A DNA stretch of 64,000 bases, from assembly GCA_963921825.1 (NCBI GenBank), contig OY997594.1, forward strand, positions 5,523,001-5,587,000, given 5' to 3'. Origin of the DNA: Erodium maritimum. Lineage: Eukaryota > Streptophyta > Magnoliopsida > Geraniales > Geraniaceae. The position numbers and the translations under genes were made by a program. Within the stretch, counting starts at the first letter, position 1. Each line of letters starts with the position of its first letter. The notes beneath the pieces were generated by a model that worked only from the letters and a program-made list of their open reading frames with translations, did not search any database and was not told where the DNA came from. Below, piece by piece: positions 23,219 to 36,300 of the stretch.

Positions 23219-25145
23219 GTAAGAACCGCTCCCGGTCGATCCCGGTCGAACCGGTGAATTCTAAACTAGTTTGACTTTTGGCCGGAAAAGTCAACCGAAG
23301 ACTCAGGAAGTCATTCGGGACATTTCCGGGGCCCAAAAAGCTTAGCCGTTATCACGGTTAGCTTAGTTGGGTCATTTCCTTCAGTTTGACTGTAATTTTG
23401 TATCGGTCAATTTCTGGTCAAACTTGGACATTATATCGACTTTTTCCGACGAAATTTGGACGGCTGGAATTTTAGTGAATTAAAGTGGCTCCCACAATGC
23501 CACATGGCATTGGAGGCTTGGATGAGAAGAAAAGGAGTTGAAATGACCTCTTGACCCTCCCCAAATGCTCTAAAAGGATAAGACTAGCAAGGGGCTTTTG
23601 GTCATTTGGAAATTTGGTCATTTAAGGCATTTGTGAGACACAAATTCAGCATTTCCCCTCACATTTGCTGCAGAGAGAAGAGAGAAGAGTTCTTGGCTTG
23701 AGCAAGAAGAAAGAGAGCAAAGAGGAGGTTTTTGGCTCATCTCTCCACCATTTCTTCCTCCCACGCTTGTTAGCTTCATCTCCTACACATCCTCAAGATA
23801 TGGATGCTCTAATCTTCTCATTCCATCCACTTTCAAACTATGGGTTTTGTGAGTTTTGGCTTGAAGTTGAAGAACTAGCTTTGTGGTGGTTACTTGGAGA
23901 GGAAGTAGTGAAGTAGGATGCTTGGATTGTGTTTTTGTTGAATCCATTGAGGGTGTTGATGTTGGGTAAATTTGGATGAACATTTTGGAGTTGAGAGGAC
24001 TTGGAAATGGGGTTTTTATGGTGATTTTTGTGAAACTCGAGTTGGGGAAGAAAAGGGAAGGAACTGGTCAGGTTTGGCACAGAAGGTGACCCGGATCGGG
24101 CCAGGTGACGGCACGACAGGCCGCACGGAACGGGCCTGGCACCGGCACGGCACACGGCACGGAACGGACAGGAGTCCAGCACGGTACCTCGCACGGTCCG
24201 TGTCGCACTCCTGGCCGGTCTGTGACGCGTTCCGTGCTGGATTCCGGGCCAGACTGTGATACGGTCCGTGTCAGATTCCGGCACGGCGAGCCACACGGTC
24301 CGTATGACATTCCGGATCAGACCTCCAGATCCAAAAACCCTTCCTTTTAGCCCATTTTGATTCCTAAATCATTTCTTCAAACCTTATTTCCATTATTTGA
24401 GTGTTGTTCTGTACTTTGGGGATAAGAACATCGTTGAGTTATTAACTTTGGTCTTATGGTGGTCTAAGACCGTGGTACCGAGCAAGGAAGGAAGGAAGAA
24501 CTTGGACTTGAGCTTGAAGAACGAAGAATCACGCCGGAACCCGTGTGAAGGACGGAGTTGTGACCACCGAGTTGTCAACAGAGTTTTAGAGGTTTACCAA
24601 GAGGTAGGGAAAGTCTTAACTTCTTATTTAAACGCTTAGTATGCATGTTAGGATAATAAAATCGGAAAGGTCCTAGAATTGCCTATAGGATGCGAATAAC
24701 TAGAATAATCATCTTTCAATTATTAATAACCGGAATGTCTAGAATGCATGCTTAGGATGAAGATGACTAGTATAGCTCGCTTTCAATACTTGGGAATTGT
24801 TTTACTGGTAGAGAGGCTTTGTTGAGCTCTCGGATTAGTTGTGTGCTAGGTTCACATGCTTGGTCGCTAGTTGCTAGAATAATCAAGAGTCTAATGGAAC
24901 TAGATCGAATGTATGCTTGAATGTTGAAGGATTGACTTAAATGCTTGAATGATTGGTGGATTGATTGAGTGTTGATTATTTGTGGTTTGAACGGATGATC
25001 GAGTATGACTGGTTGTGCCAAGGGGTACAATCAGGTGATCGATGTACCGAAGGTTCGTGACAGGTAAGTATACGGTAAGTGTGGAATGGTATTGGACGTC
25101 TTCGATGTGATGAAAGTGTGTTCCGGTGAGTGTTGATTAATGGAT
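23219..25145 (+). mobile_element. Ty3/gypsy-like LTR, forward copy B
   Basis: Starts TGTAAGAACCGCTCCCGG and follows copy A (10282) for almost 2 kb, including AAAAAGCTTAGCC, the GC-rich CCGGCACGG tract and the AGGTAGGGAAAGTC block. Similarity fades near 25145. No coding domains are attached. Solo or truncated LTR. Confidence 0.6.
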
Positions 25146-25583
25146 GATTAATGGAGGCCAGAGTTGAATGACAAACAGGACACGGAATGGGTAAATGAGA
25201 AAATGGCCGTAGTGGCGAAACGGCGAGAGGGGACTGATGCCTGGACAGGGAGTACAAGAAGTGATACCAACGTGTGCGTTGAAGAATGTTCGTGTACAAA
25301 GAATTTCGATTTCCACGAGTATACTTACATAAACTATGGGATATACTTATCTCATTGTTTTGACTGCGATGGTTATTTGAAGAAAGGCTACTCTCCTACA
25401 ATGGAGAAGAGAAATTGAAGAAGCTGAACAGCTTGATCAAGAGACGCAGCCAGACTTGACTGGTATCCCCGTCCCTGTGAGAAATCAAAATAACAGGAAG
25501 TTACATTTCTACATTATTTGGGAAGCTCATTCCTACCACAACTAAGCGCTATAAAAGAAGACAAGACATACCTTTTTTCCATC
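25146..25583. other. Intergenic, nothing recognised
   Basis: Only short frames and no recognisable domain, RNA gene or terminal repeats. It may contain the decayed 3' part of the preceding LTR. Confidence 0.4.
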
Positions 25584-26256
25584 ATGGTTGTAAATAAGGT
25601 TGCAAAAGTCGGCCTGGGCGCTGAAATCACATCTGCCGCCCCGATTTGGGCAACTCTGGCGGATCTAGTCTGCTGTCCGACTTTCCGCCGATTAAGCGGA
25701 GCAAGGCGGTGTTAGGCGGAGCTAGGCGGCGTGGCGTGGATCTGATATTTCGACGGCAACAACGAGCTGGGCCCTTTATTCCAGTTTAAAGAGAAATTTG
25801 AGTAGAGAAAGAAAACTCTCGATGGGAGACGGAGAAATAAAGAGAGGAGTGGCGGAGGTCGAACTTCTATTTTCCATGGTGGAGGTCGGAGATCAATGGT
25901 GGCTGAAAGTCGAAGTCGTGGCTGGACATAGACTGTTGCAGAGAAATAGAGGCAAGAGAGAAGGAAACGTATTTTGTGGACTACTGCAGAGTTGTAGATA
26001 ACAAAGGGATAAGATAAGATTACGTCAAGACAAATGTATGGCCATTGGCCAGTAAATAAAATAAATTATTAAGAAGTATCTGAAATAATATACTAATTAA
26101 TAAATTAATTATAGTTTAGGCCAGGCTTACGATAAAAGCCAGTGTAGGTGGTATAGCCGAGTAGCCGTATAGATGATGTATTGTCTTGTCTCATGTCTAT
26201 CATCAATACAAAGGGTAAATTTTAATACTTTTTAGTAATAACTAGGTGGTTGCACC

Positions 26257-26828
26257 TAGGGGTGGGCAAAAAAAACCAAAACCGCTAAAACCAACCACCA
26301 CCAATCGGAAACCGCACCGAAAAACCCGCAACTGGAAAGTTAACGGTTGGTTGTGGGTTCTTGACGATCGAACCGGAAAGTTAACGGTTGGTTGTCGGTT
26401 CTTGAAACGTCAAACCATCGGTTAACCAACCAAACCGATATTGTTCATCATATACATGTGGCTTCATAATAACCACTGATCTAATATAGATGAATGGCCC
26501 ATGAACACTCTTTTGTGTCACACGGATTGCTAACATAGAACACGATGACTTATATGTAATTTTTCTTTTGTTTTGGAGAATGTAATAATATGTTTTGGCT
26601 TAAAATAGAAATATGTGTATGGTTATTGGTATCTAGGTTTGTACTTACATGTAGTAAAGCGGTTGGTTGGTTAAAACCACTAACCAACCGGTCAGTGAAC
26701 TGGTTGGTTTCACTGTAAAAAATTAGTTTTTAGGTTGGGGCTGGTTCAAAGATATGTCAAACCAGTAATATCGGGTTGGGTTCGTAAAGAGTTCCATTGG
26801 GTGGTTAACCACCCAATACCCACCCCTA
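26257..26828. mobile_element. hAT-type MITE inside the Helitron end
   Basis: A 572-bp element with inverted ends TAGGGGTGGGCAAA (left) and ATACCCACCCCTA (right), flanked by a perfect 8-bp duplication GTTGCACC at 26249-26256 and 26829-26836. Short TIRs with 8-bp duplications are the hAT signature. The core holds many GGTTGG and CCAACC motifs. No transposase. Confidence 0.9.
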
Positions 26829-27313
26829 GTTGCACCGCGCTATCGCGCGGTGCTAATTGTAATTTATAGCTTGGTCTTAAAAACGTCAAATTTAAAATTC
26901 ATTTTTATTTACCCTTTTAATTTGGTTTTATTTTTTATCACTTAAATTATCATTAAATTAATTGCATATTAGAAGATTAAATATAAAAATAAATAAAAAA
27001 ACTTATTGATGATTTTAATTAATACATTTTGAAAATAATTCGTAAATAGTCATAAGTAGGTACCGAATTCAATTTATTTTTTTATAATTTCTTTATTATA
27101 GTTCTTAGTTTCAAATTTATCTAAAATCTTTTTTAGGAATGGTATCGATTTCTGTAACTACAGTTTTTTGTTTTAGATGGAATCTCAAGGGTAGTGTTTT
27201 GAACTCAATTGAAAATATAACCCAATTGAATAACCATAAAACTCACAAATGAATATGATGTTACGAAACAGGATGAAAACAGAGAATTAAATTCATTTTG
27301 TATGGTTTAGTAC

Positions 27314-27502
27314 AGTTTTAAAGTGCTTTCCTTATATACTAACATTTGAACCAAAATAAAACAGGACGAAAATAGAGAACTAAATTCATAGAGTATGATA
27401 AAGTTTTAAAGTGCTTTCCTTATATACTAACATTTGAACCAAAATAAAACAAGATGAAAATAGAGAACTAAATTCATAGAGTATGATAAAGTTTTAAAGT
27501 GC
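27314..27502. repeat. 88-bp tandem repeat
   Basis: The block from AGTTTTAAAGTGC through CTTTCCTTATATACTAAC and GAACTAAATTCATAG repeats with an 88-bp period at 27314, 27402 and (start only) 27490, nearly identical. It lies within the Helitron. Confidence 0.85.
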
Positions 27503-27979
27503 ACACCTCATACAGTCCACAAACAAACACTGCCATTAAGAAATGAATACACTACCATCAAGCAATGAATACAGGGAATAAGATACTTTCATACACCCAA
27601 GCATTCAGGATTACAAACTCCCACAACACTGAAACCATAACTCAAAACCCATTTCGGCATCTTCGACTCGAAACTCTTTTGAGCCTAACCCTCATGATTG
27701 TTGAAGCTTGGGAAACTCTCCAGCAGTCTCTGGTATTCATTTCTAGGGACGGTATATGGATACCTAAAACTCATTCTAATGCTCGTACCAAAAATTGCAA
27801 AAAAAAAATCCATTAACGATTGAAAAAATTAAAAAATAAGGCATCAGATAGAAAGAGATTACCAAAATTATTGTCAGCCCCTTCCAACATTTTGGTGCAG
27901 GCCTCCTAATCAACTACTCCTCACCTAAGCAAACACAAAAGCTTCATAATAGTAGAATACCACAAAAATGTTTTGGTGC

Positions 27980-28250
27980 ATGATAGAGAAGAATACTACA
28001 AACTAAAAATGGTGAACTTAAGCATTTCGATTTCAACTTAAGTATTCTCTAAGAATGGTGAACTTAAGCATTTCGATTTCAAGCTTGATCACAGCATATG
28101 CCCCATAATAGAAATAGTGCAAGATACAACCAACAAATTCAGAGAAGAATATTACAAACTAAAAATAGTGAATTTAAGCATTACTTCTCGAGGTTCATCA
28201 CAACATATTCCCCATAGTAGAAACTGTGCAAGATCCAATCAACAAATTCT
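27980..28250. repeat. Local duplication inside the Helitron
   Basis: GTGAACTTAAGCATTTCGAT occurs twice about 50 bp apart. A longer block (GAAGAATA-TACAAACTAAAA to TGCAAGAT-CAA-CAACAAATTC) is then repeated in diverged form at about 28140-28250. It looks like small tandem duplication of captured non-coding DNA. Confidence 0.55.
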
Positions 28251-28746
28251 TCCTGCAAGCTCAACTGATGTATCACTTAGAAACTAAATGAATCAATCCA
28301 TAAGAATTAAGTAAATCCTCCAAAAACAATTACACCAGAAGAACCAAACAGAGACCTACGGTGTTGTGCAATCCTACCAAGCAATGAAAAAATCGTTTAA
28401 AAATGTAGTAAAATGGAACAGGGGAACTACCATGCTTCCGTGAGCAACTTGCTTTGCTTCAAGGTCTTGAAGAAACCAGAGCCCACTCTCAGAAACCTCA
28501 AAACTATTGATCGAAGTGGAAAGAAATAGAGGTACGGAATCCTAAATTAATTCCATAGAAATGGCCAATCGACAAAGAAATATATAACTCTTATGAAGCA
28601 AAAATCTAAAAATGACACCAAATCATGAAATTGACAATGCAATTGTTTATCTCATCAAACTTCTCTTCTTAGCTTTCTCTAAATGTCATTACAACCCTAA
28701 CAGACCACTGAGAAGTACTATAACCATTGTAAGTAAATGAATTCAC

Positions 28747-28910
28747 CAAAATGATGAAGATTTTATCACCTTTAGCCTTCTTGTTCGATAGTTGTTGCAT
28801 GGACTCGAATTCTTTGTCCACATTATCTCTCCTCTCCTCAATTTTCAGTGCTTGCAAAGCTTCCCTCTTCTATTCAGTTACCTTATCATATTCTTCCAAA
28901 CTCATCTCCT
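28747..28910 (-). pseudogene. Captured RGG/HABP4-type gene exon
   Basis: The minus strand encodes MSLEEYDKVTE, a stop (TAG at 28872-28870), KREALQALKIEERR, then KEFESMQQLSNKK and an IFI end. It closely follows the conserved HABP4/PAI-RBP1 (Stm1-like) motif of plant RGG-repeat nuclear RNA-binding proteins, which reads LEEYEKVLEEKRKALQALK...FESMQQLSNKK...IFIKL. The frame ends exactly at a GTGAAT donor (28747/28746), as a real exon would, so genomic DNA and not cDNA was captured. The premature stop shows it is not a working copy. The family match is from memory of the conserved motif. Confidence 0.75.
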
Positions 28911-29435
28911 ATATTAAAATGGTTGTCAACCTCAGCAATATAGATGAGAGAATGAAATATATAGACGAGAGAATAAAATACAAAAAAATATTCATGTATC
29001 CACCAACCATTTATCCTCTATTTAACACGTGGCATGTATTCCATAATATCAATTAATTAAATTTTCAAGACAAGAAAGCAATTTATAGCATACAACTTAA
29101 TTAGATAAACTATTCACGATTGATGAACATCAAAATTTGAAGAATATCACTCTGTCACACAAATGGATCACCCAAAAAATTCTAATTCTAATTTTCAACA
29201 ATAGTTATGAATTGTCTTCTTGATGTATCTCATGATTCTCATCACAATGGAATGACCAAAATAATTTATGTGAATGACACCTCCATCCACCTTGAAAGGT
29301 TATTGATAAGAAAACAGGTAAAAAGGTTTTCACGAAAAAAAGCTCTAGCCAAAACAAAAATTCTAAATCAATTTAAACTGAACTTGTCATTGTACGAACT
29401 GGATTTCCAAAAATACCTTGGCTCTTTCTCCTAAT

Positions 29436-29565
29436 ATTCAGTTGCAGGAGACTCTTTGACATCCACAACATCTTCCTCACCTATTTGCTTCTTAAAAACC
29501 ACAAGCTCTTCAATTTCAGTGACAGCTTCTCTGACCTCCCTGAATTTTCAAGACAAGTTAATAAC
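29436..29565 (-). pseudogene. Second captured exon, probably the same RGG gene
   Basis: The minus strand reads an acidic stretch (EAVTEIEELV, then GEEDVVDVKESPATE), like the acidic linker just before the HABP4 motif in plant RGG proteins. It lies upstream of the 28747-28910 exon on the same strand, in the right order, with intron-like DNA between. A stop follows ATE-Y. Low-complexity similarity alone is weak; order and strand add support. Confidence 0.5.
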
Positions 29566-32500
29566 ATATGTATGTTTTAGAGATAAAATTGTCACCGCAA
29601 GACAACACCAGACGCCTCTGCAAATGGAGCAATCAACTACACAAAACACAAACCTTATATCAGAGAGGTCACACCCAACCATATATTCTCTCCTCAATAC
29701 GGAGAGAAGGAAGCACAATCACATAACACATCATAGGAAAATCAAAAGTTATTCAACAAACTTTGTTATGGTTATAACATTCAGAAATTCAAATGTTGAG
29801 AAAATCAATGTTCGGATTCAATGTACATATAATTACTAATCATACTTGAATTTTCATCCAAATCAAACAGATATGAAAATATTATCCTCAACATGTGGGT
29901 ATCTTAATATTACATTATGATCCCAAATTATGTTCAAAAAGCAAAGGCAAATGATCCATTAAATGCCCCAATAGAACACACCATTCCTACAGGTTATCCA
30001 ATACAGAAGATTTCCAACAGTTATGACTGTCAAAAATAATAACGCGGCACTTTACCTGAAATCAACCATATGTGACAAAAATTTAAAATGAATCACAAAA
30101 TCATATATGGTGCTAGCACCTCATGCAACTTAACCTTGGACATTAACAGTTCCCTAATTTTAATTGTTAAATTAACGGTTCTCCAACTTAATTCTACATA
30201 CAGGATGTCTGAACCACACAAATTTTTCAAAAGAAAAAAACATTTCTCATATCACAGCAACCAAAACCAATTCAGTTTCTTTATAGCTAAAAATAAGAAG
30301 AAAAATGGAAAAAACAACACAGATAAACAAAGAAGCTCCTTTGTGTCCAATTACTTCCCAATATGCAAAAATTTAATGGAAAATGCAATGTAAACAATAG
30401 AAGAACACAAAACTTACCAGAAAGTGAAATAACCAATACCATATTCAATGTTCAAGTCAGAGTTTATCCATCAAAACAACAAATTTTAAATCATGTAATC
30501 CCTTCAAATTAGAAGAAACTTACATTCAGAAGCCAGATTTGTTTGGTATCATATGCATGATAGAAAATGTTTGAACTTCGAAAGACTAAGTTGGTAACTT
30601 TTGATTTTATTTAGGGGATACTCTTAATCATTTCTCAACTGACCAAGGACATGCACATCATTTCCAAAACTTCATGAACCAAAGTAGTTTGCCATGGGAA
30701 TTTTAAGACAATGCTCTCTAGACGAAGATTTCAAAATCAGTGTACAGAGTACAAAAGAAGATGAAACTTAACCCCACCATCATCAAAACTCAGATAGATT
30801 AAACTTAAACCCAGTGTTCAGAGGACAAAAAATTAGAATTGGACTGTGTATATATTTTAATCACAGCACTAATACACATAGATAAACATGTTTCATATAA
30901 TTCAACAGAAACACAATCATCCAAGCAATCAGGTGGACATTTTTTTTGTGAACTGGCCATACATAAATATATATTTTGTTCTAATCATCAATATACTAAG
31001 AAAAAGTTCCAACTAACACTATTAGCATAATTCACAAACAGGGCATATATAAGTAAAGATCAATCATATAATCCCCCATTTCAGTGTGTACAGATGTAAC
31101 AACAAATTACATAATTTTCCAGTGTAAAGTACACAGGCCAACAGGAGAAGCACACACCTTTTGACAAAAAGACTTTTCTTGGCCATCTTTGTACACAACA
31201 CTGCTTTTGACTCTGACTCAAAATTCATGTCCTAAAAGCAAAAACACACTTTAACAATTCGGTAACACATACAACTCAATTGTCTTAAACATAAGTAGTT
31301 ATCATATTATTTTCCAGTAAAATAGTCAATCTATGCATATAAACTCAATTGTCTACATATTTTCGTATGATAATAAAATTAAAAGGATGATCTTCATTCA
31401 AGTGATAATGTAATTACCTTGGTTGTTGACAGATTCTTTGTACAGACAACAACAAAGTGTGAGCACAATATAGGGCATTCCACAAGACTTTGGTCTTTCA
31501 AAAATGGACATTATTAAGTGCATCCCCAAAAGTTTATATCCTTGAAGCAAGAAATAAGAACTAAAACCTCAATGTAGAAGCACTTAATTTAAAACTCAAT
31601 GGGAAAAGATGATCATTCTCATACTTGCATGCACCACAAAAATGGTTTATTACTGTATCGAAAATGCTTACAAACTTTTTAAATATCTTACAACAATATT
31701 AATTGCAAATGTCACTCTAATACAAAGATAAATGGGCTTCCAAGTTAATTTGTGAATGAAGTAAGAACTGTAACTAACTATATTGCTATTTAGGTGAGTA
31801 TTGAATAGTACATACTCATGAGCACATTTTTTTAATACTTTTATGAAGTTTAGAAATAAAATAATAAAGCATTTTATCAAACAAATTGTAAAAAAATAAG
31901 AATATGTACACCCCAAAAAGAAAATACAGTGAACCCATAAACAAAATTGATCAAAAAAACAAAAATAAATACGGAAATAAATTATCAATTACTATGGGCG
32001 AATCAATTCAAAAACCGAAAACAAAGTGAATATGATAAATCAAATTGAAGAATTAACACTAACAAAACATCTTATCAAGCTAATTTGATGTCAGGCATAC
32101 AACAAAACATGTCACACAAACTCAGTATTGCATTTCATAGAAAAAAAATGGAAGAACTTTTTCTAATACCCATTCTCATTTTCCAAGTTCTCCTACTAAA
32201 TGAGTCTTACAAAATCATCTGTTCTAAAATTCACCATTCCTAAAGAGAAAACAATAGCTTTAATGGTGAGAAAGTATTAAAAACCAGAACCATTTTTTTT
32301 TTTAAAATGATGTCATCACAGAGAGCAATATTGGTTTGGCAGTGCTTGCAGAAATAGAATTTCCCTTCAATATTGATAACGAACAACCTCCCCATGACTC
32401 CTCTCCACCACCACCAAAAACAAATCAAAAGATACTCAAAGTTTATCTTCCCATCAACCATACAGAACTCACCCAAAAACATTGATCTACAAATCCCAAA

Positions 32501-32879
32501 AAAGAAAATACAGCGAACCCACAAAGACAATCGAAGAAAATTGATAAAAAAATAAATAAATAAGAAAATAGATTACCAATCACTGTACGCGAGTCAAGAT
32601 AGTAGCAAAATGAATGGAATGAACGCCGCCGTGCCATCCCGCCAGGGAAAATCGGCATGTGCTGGAGCCGGCGTGTCTAGGGTTCAAAGAACCACATATA
32701 GGGCATGGTTAATGGAAGGCCCAAATTTTTTTCCGGCTCATCTGAGGTAGATGGGATGTGATTCGGGAGGAGAGCGTCTGTGAGAGGGAGTGAGGCGCGT
32801 GACTCTGCGAGTGAACACTATTAGATAGGCGCGTGGTGTACAGTGTTTTTCTCTTTTAATGTATAATATAGAAATATAG
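29566..32879. other. Rest of Helitron interior, no intact gene
   Basis: A/T-rich, intron-like DNA with short frames. The 5' part (32560-32860 on the plus strand) is GC-richer and resembles a captured promoter or leader. An exon-like snippet may exist near 31160-31235 on the minus strand, but I cannot assign it. Confidence 0.4.
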
Positions 32880-33254
32880 ATTATATAAAAAAGTAGTATT
32901 TGATTTTATATTTAGATGTTAATACTTATATATTAGTTATTAAATAATAATAAAAATATTATCTACAATCTTGATTATTGTTATTATATTTTGTATAATA
33001 ATTATTAACCAAAAATATAAATTTGAAAATACACATTATTAGGTTGGGTTACATATTATTTAGATGAGTTGAGTTGTATCATGATATAAATATATATTGA
33101 TTGGTTGAAATTAGACTTATAAAATGTGAAATGAGTTAAATTTGTATTATACAATATATTAAAACATAATATATATTTATTAATAATTTAAAATAATAAA
33201 ATCCGCCTAGGACCTCTCGCCGTCCGACTAGCGCCTAGCGCCGTTTACAACCAT

Positions 33255-33329
33255 GGTTGTATCCCACGGCTTGTTGGACTTGATATCTCTGTGATAGATC
33301 CGGTGTGTAGAGAGCTTCAAACCGGATGA
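33255..33329. other. Short spacer before the tandem array
   Basis: Holds CTTGATATCTCTGTGATAG and AGAGCTTCAAACCGGATG, which are not shared with the array units. It is the junction between the composite element and the first partial repeat. Confidence 0.4.
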
Positions 33330-36300
33330 ACCAACACTCCCCAATGCTTGAAATATCGAGTACGCGGCGTTGAGAGCTTCTCAGAGACATCAACGCTCAC
33401 CAAAGCTCGCAACAACGTGCTGAATCTAGCCATTTTCTCGGCCGATGTCCTGTCCTAGAAAAGAGAGGTTAATCCTTCCTTTCTCGGTCGATGCCCTAGA
33501 AAAAAGAGGCACTAACGATCCTTTTATACTTTCCATACCCTAATGGGCCCAAGAGGCCCACTTGCATTATAAAGAAGATAGAAAGTTTGTTTGTATGCCC
33601 ATTAGACTATCCATGATCTCGGTCTATTTATTTCTTTCTTTTTTGGTGTGTATTAAATAAAATATAAATTTAAAATTTAAAAACAATGGAAAAAAAACAA
33701 CTAAAAATGATGGAAACAAATTATTCTTTTTAAGAATCAACAAAACACATCAATGACCAAAACCTACCGCGTGATATACACTACAAAAACGTCACTTCGA
33801 AGCGCTTAATATTAGTAAAACAAAAAACGAAGGGATTATTTACTATAAATAAAGCAATGTGATTTTTTTAAAAAAAATCTTAAGCATATCGATTCGATTA
33901 TTCATTAATTTAGACACGTAAATTGTATTGTTAATTAAGTAATCTTATTCTAAAATTAATAAATACAAAATTACCTCATACTAAATTATGAAAATATTAA
34001 ATAATGTAATATAATTTATTAAGGAAATAATAAATTCTATGATTAAGTTTTCGGAGACATGAACTTCTCTGCTAGGGTTTCGTTGGCCTTGGCACGGGCG
34101 CATCGCCGCCGCCGCTCCCGGCTTTTGTCCGGTTCTTGCTCCCGGCTTCTGTCCGGCTCCCGCTCTCCCCCTCCTCACGCTTCGGCTAGTCCTCGATCGT
34201 GGTCCATGCAACATCAACGTCGATAAGGAGTCTCTCTCTCCCTGACGAGGGCAAACCCTAAATCTAGGGTATCTGGATCCATGGCACAGGCGTCGCGCTG
34301 CCGCTTCTCCCGGCCAAGGTCCGGTCCCTCCATGATCCCTCGTCGGGCAGGCGGGCATCGGGATACCATCGGGGACGGCCACCTAGGTCGTCGTTTCCTC
34401 CACGTTGGGGATTCGCACAGGGGCGATTTTGGTCTCCACGCACTAATATCCTCTTCCAACCTCCACGACGACTAGCCCTAGACCTTGCTCTGGGTTCCTT
34501 CTCTCGGCGCCGGATCCATGGCCTTGCTCTGGGTCCTTGCTCCGGACGAACCAACACTCCCCAATGCTCGAGGACTCGGCGTTGAGAGCTTCTCGGAGAC
34601 ATCAACGCTCACCAAAGCTCGCAACAACGTGCTGAATCTAGCCATTTTCTCGGCCGATGTCCTGTCCTAGAAAAGAGAGGTCAATCCTTCCTTTCTCGGT
34701 CGATGCCCTAGAAAAAAAAGTCATTAACGATCCTTTTATACTTTCCATACCCTAATGGGCCCAAGAGGCCCACTTTCATTATAAAGAAGATAGAAAGCTT
34801 GTTTGTATGCCCATTAGACTATCCATGATCTCGGTCTATTTAGTTCTTTCTTTTTTGGTCTGTATTAAATAAAATATAAATTTAAAATTTAAAAACAATG
34901 AAAAAAAAACAACGAAAAATGATGGAAACAAATTATTCAATTTAAGAATCAACAAAACACACCAATGACCAAAACCTACTGCATGATATACACTACAAAA
35001 ACGTCACTTCGAAGCGCTTAATATTAGTAAAACAAAAAACGAAGGGATTTTTTACTATAAATAAAGCAATGTAATTTTTTTAAAAAAAATCTTAAGCATA
35101 TCGATTCGATTATTCATTAATTTAGACACGTAAATTGTATTGTTAATTAAGTAATCTTATTCTAAAATTAATAAATACAAAATTACCTCATACTAAATTA
35201 TGAAAATATTAAATAACGTAATATAATTTATTAAGGAAATAATAAATTCTATGATTAAGTTTTAGGAGACATTAACTTCTCTGCTAGGGTTTCGTTGGCC
35301 TTGGCACGGGCGCATCGCCGCTGTCGCTCCCGGCTTTTGTCCGGTTCTTGCTCCCGGCTTCTGTCCGGCTCTCGCTCTCCCCTTCCTCACGCTTCGGCTA
35401 GTCCTCGATCGTGGTCCTTGCAACATCAACGTCGATAAGGAGTCTCTCTCTCCCTGACGAGGGCAAACCCTAAATCTAGGGTATCTGGATCCATGGCACA
35501 GGCGTCGCGCTGCCGCTTCTCCCGGCCAAGGTCCGGTCCCTCCATGATCCCTCGTCGGGCAGGCGGGTATCGGGATACCATCGGGGACGGCCACCTAGGT
35601 CGTCGTTTCCTCCACGTTGGGGATTCGCACAGGGGCGATTTTGGTCTCCACGCACTAATATCCTCTTCCAACCTCCACGACGACTAGCCCTAGACCTTGC
35701 TCTGGGTTCCTTCTCTCGGCGCCGGATCCATGGCCTTGCTCTGGGTCCTTGCTCCGGACGAACCAACACTCCCCAATGCTCGAGGACTCGGCGTTGAGAG
35801 CTTCTCGGAGACATCAACGCTCACCAAAGCTCGCAACAACGTGCTGAATCTAGCCATTTTCTCGGCCGATGTCCTGTCCTAGAAAAGAGAGGTCAATCCT
35901 TCCTTTCTCGGTCGATGCCCTAGAAAAAAAAGTCATTAACGATCCTTTTATACTTTCCATACCCTAATGGGCCCAAGAGGCCCACTTTCATTATAAAGAA
36001 GATAGAAAGCTTGTTTGTATGCCCATTAGACTATCCATGATCTCGGTCTATTTAGTTCTTTCTTTTTTGGTCTGTATTAAATAAAATATAAATTTAAAAT
36101 TTAAAAACAATGGAAAAAAAACAACGAAAAATGATGGAAACAAATTATTCTTTTTAAGAATCAACAAAACACACCAATGACCAAAACCTACCGCGTGATA
36201 TACACTACAAAAACGTCACTTCGAAGCGCTTAATATTAGTAAAACAAAAAACGAAGGGATTTTTTACTATAAATAAAGCAGTGTAATTTTTTTAAAAAAA

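Larger units (their letters stand above)
26242..32880 (-). mobile_element. Non-autonomous Helitron carrying gene fragments
   Basis: On the minus strand the 5' end is TCTATATTTCTATATTATAC at 32880, preceded by A. The 3' end has an 8-bp-stem hairpin (GCACCGCG and CGCGGTGC, 26832-26853), then AACCAC and CTAG at 26245-26242, followed by T. TC start, CTRR end, subterminal hairpin and insertion between A and T are the Helitron rules. No Rep/helicase gene is visible, so it would need a helper. It carries intron- and exon-like DNA, including two exons resembling an RGG/HABP4-type RNA-binding-protein gene. A hAT MITE later inserted between hairpin and CTAG. Without that MITE the Helitron is about 6.06 kb. 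Confidence 0.72.
25584..33254. mobile_element. Composite element split by a Helitron
   Basis: The left edge (ATGGTTGTAAATAAGG, then GGCGGAGCTAGGCGGCG) and right edge (GCGCCTAGCGCCGTTTACAACCAT) look like the two ends of one GGCGCTAGGCGG-type plant DNA element with GGTTG(C/T)AAA termini. ATGGTTGTA occurs at both edges. The left part (to 26241) and AT-rich right part (from 32881) are contiguous once the Helitron is removed. Exact ends and target duplication are not clean, so this is an inference. Confidence 0.4.
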
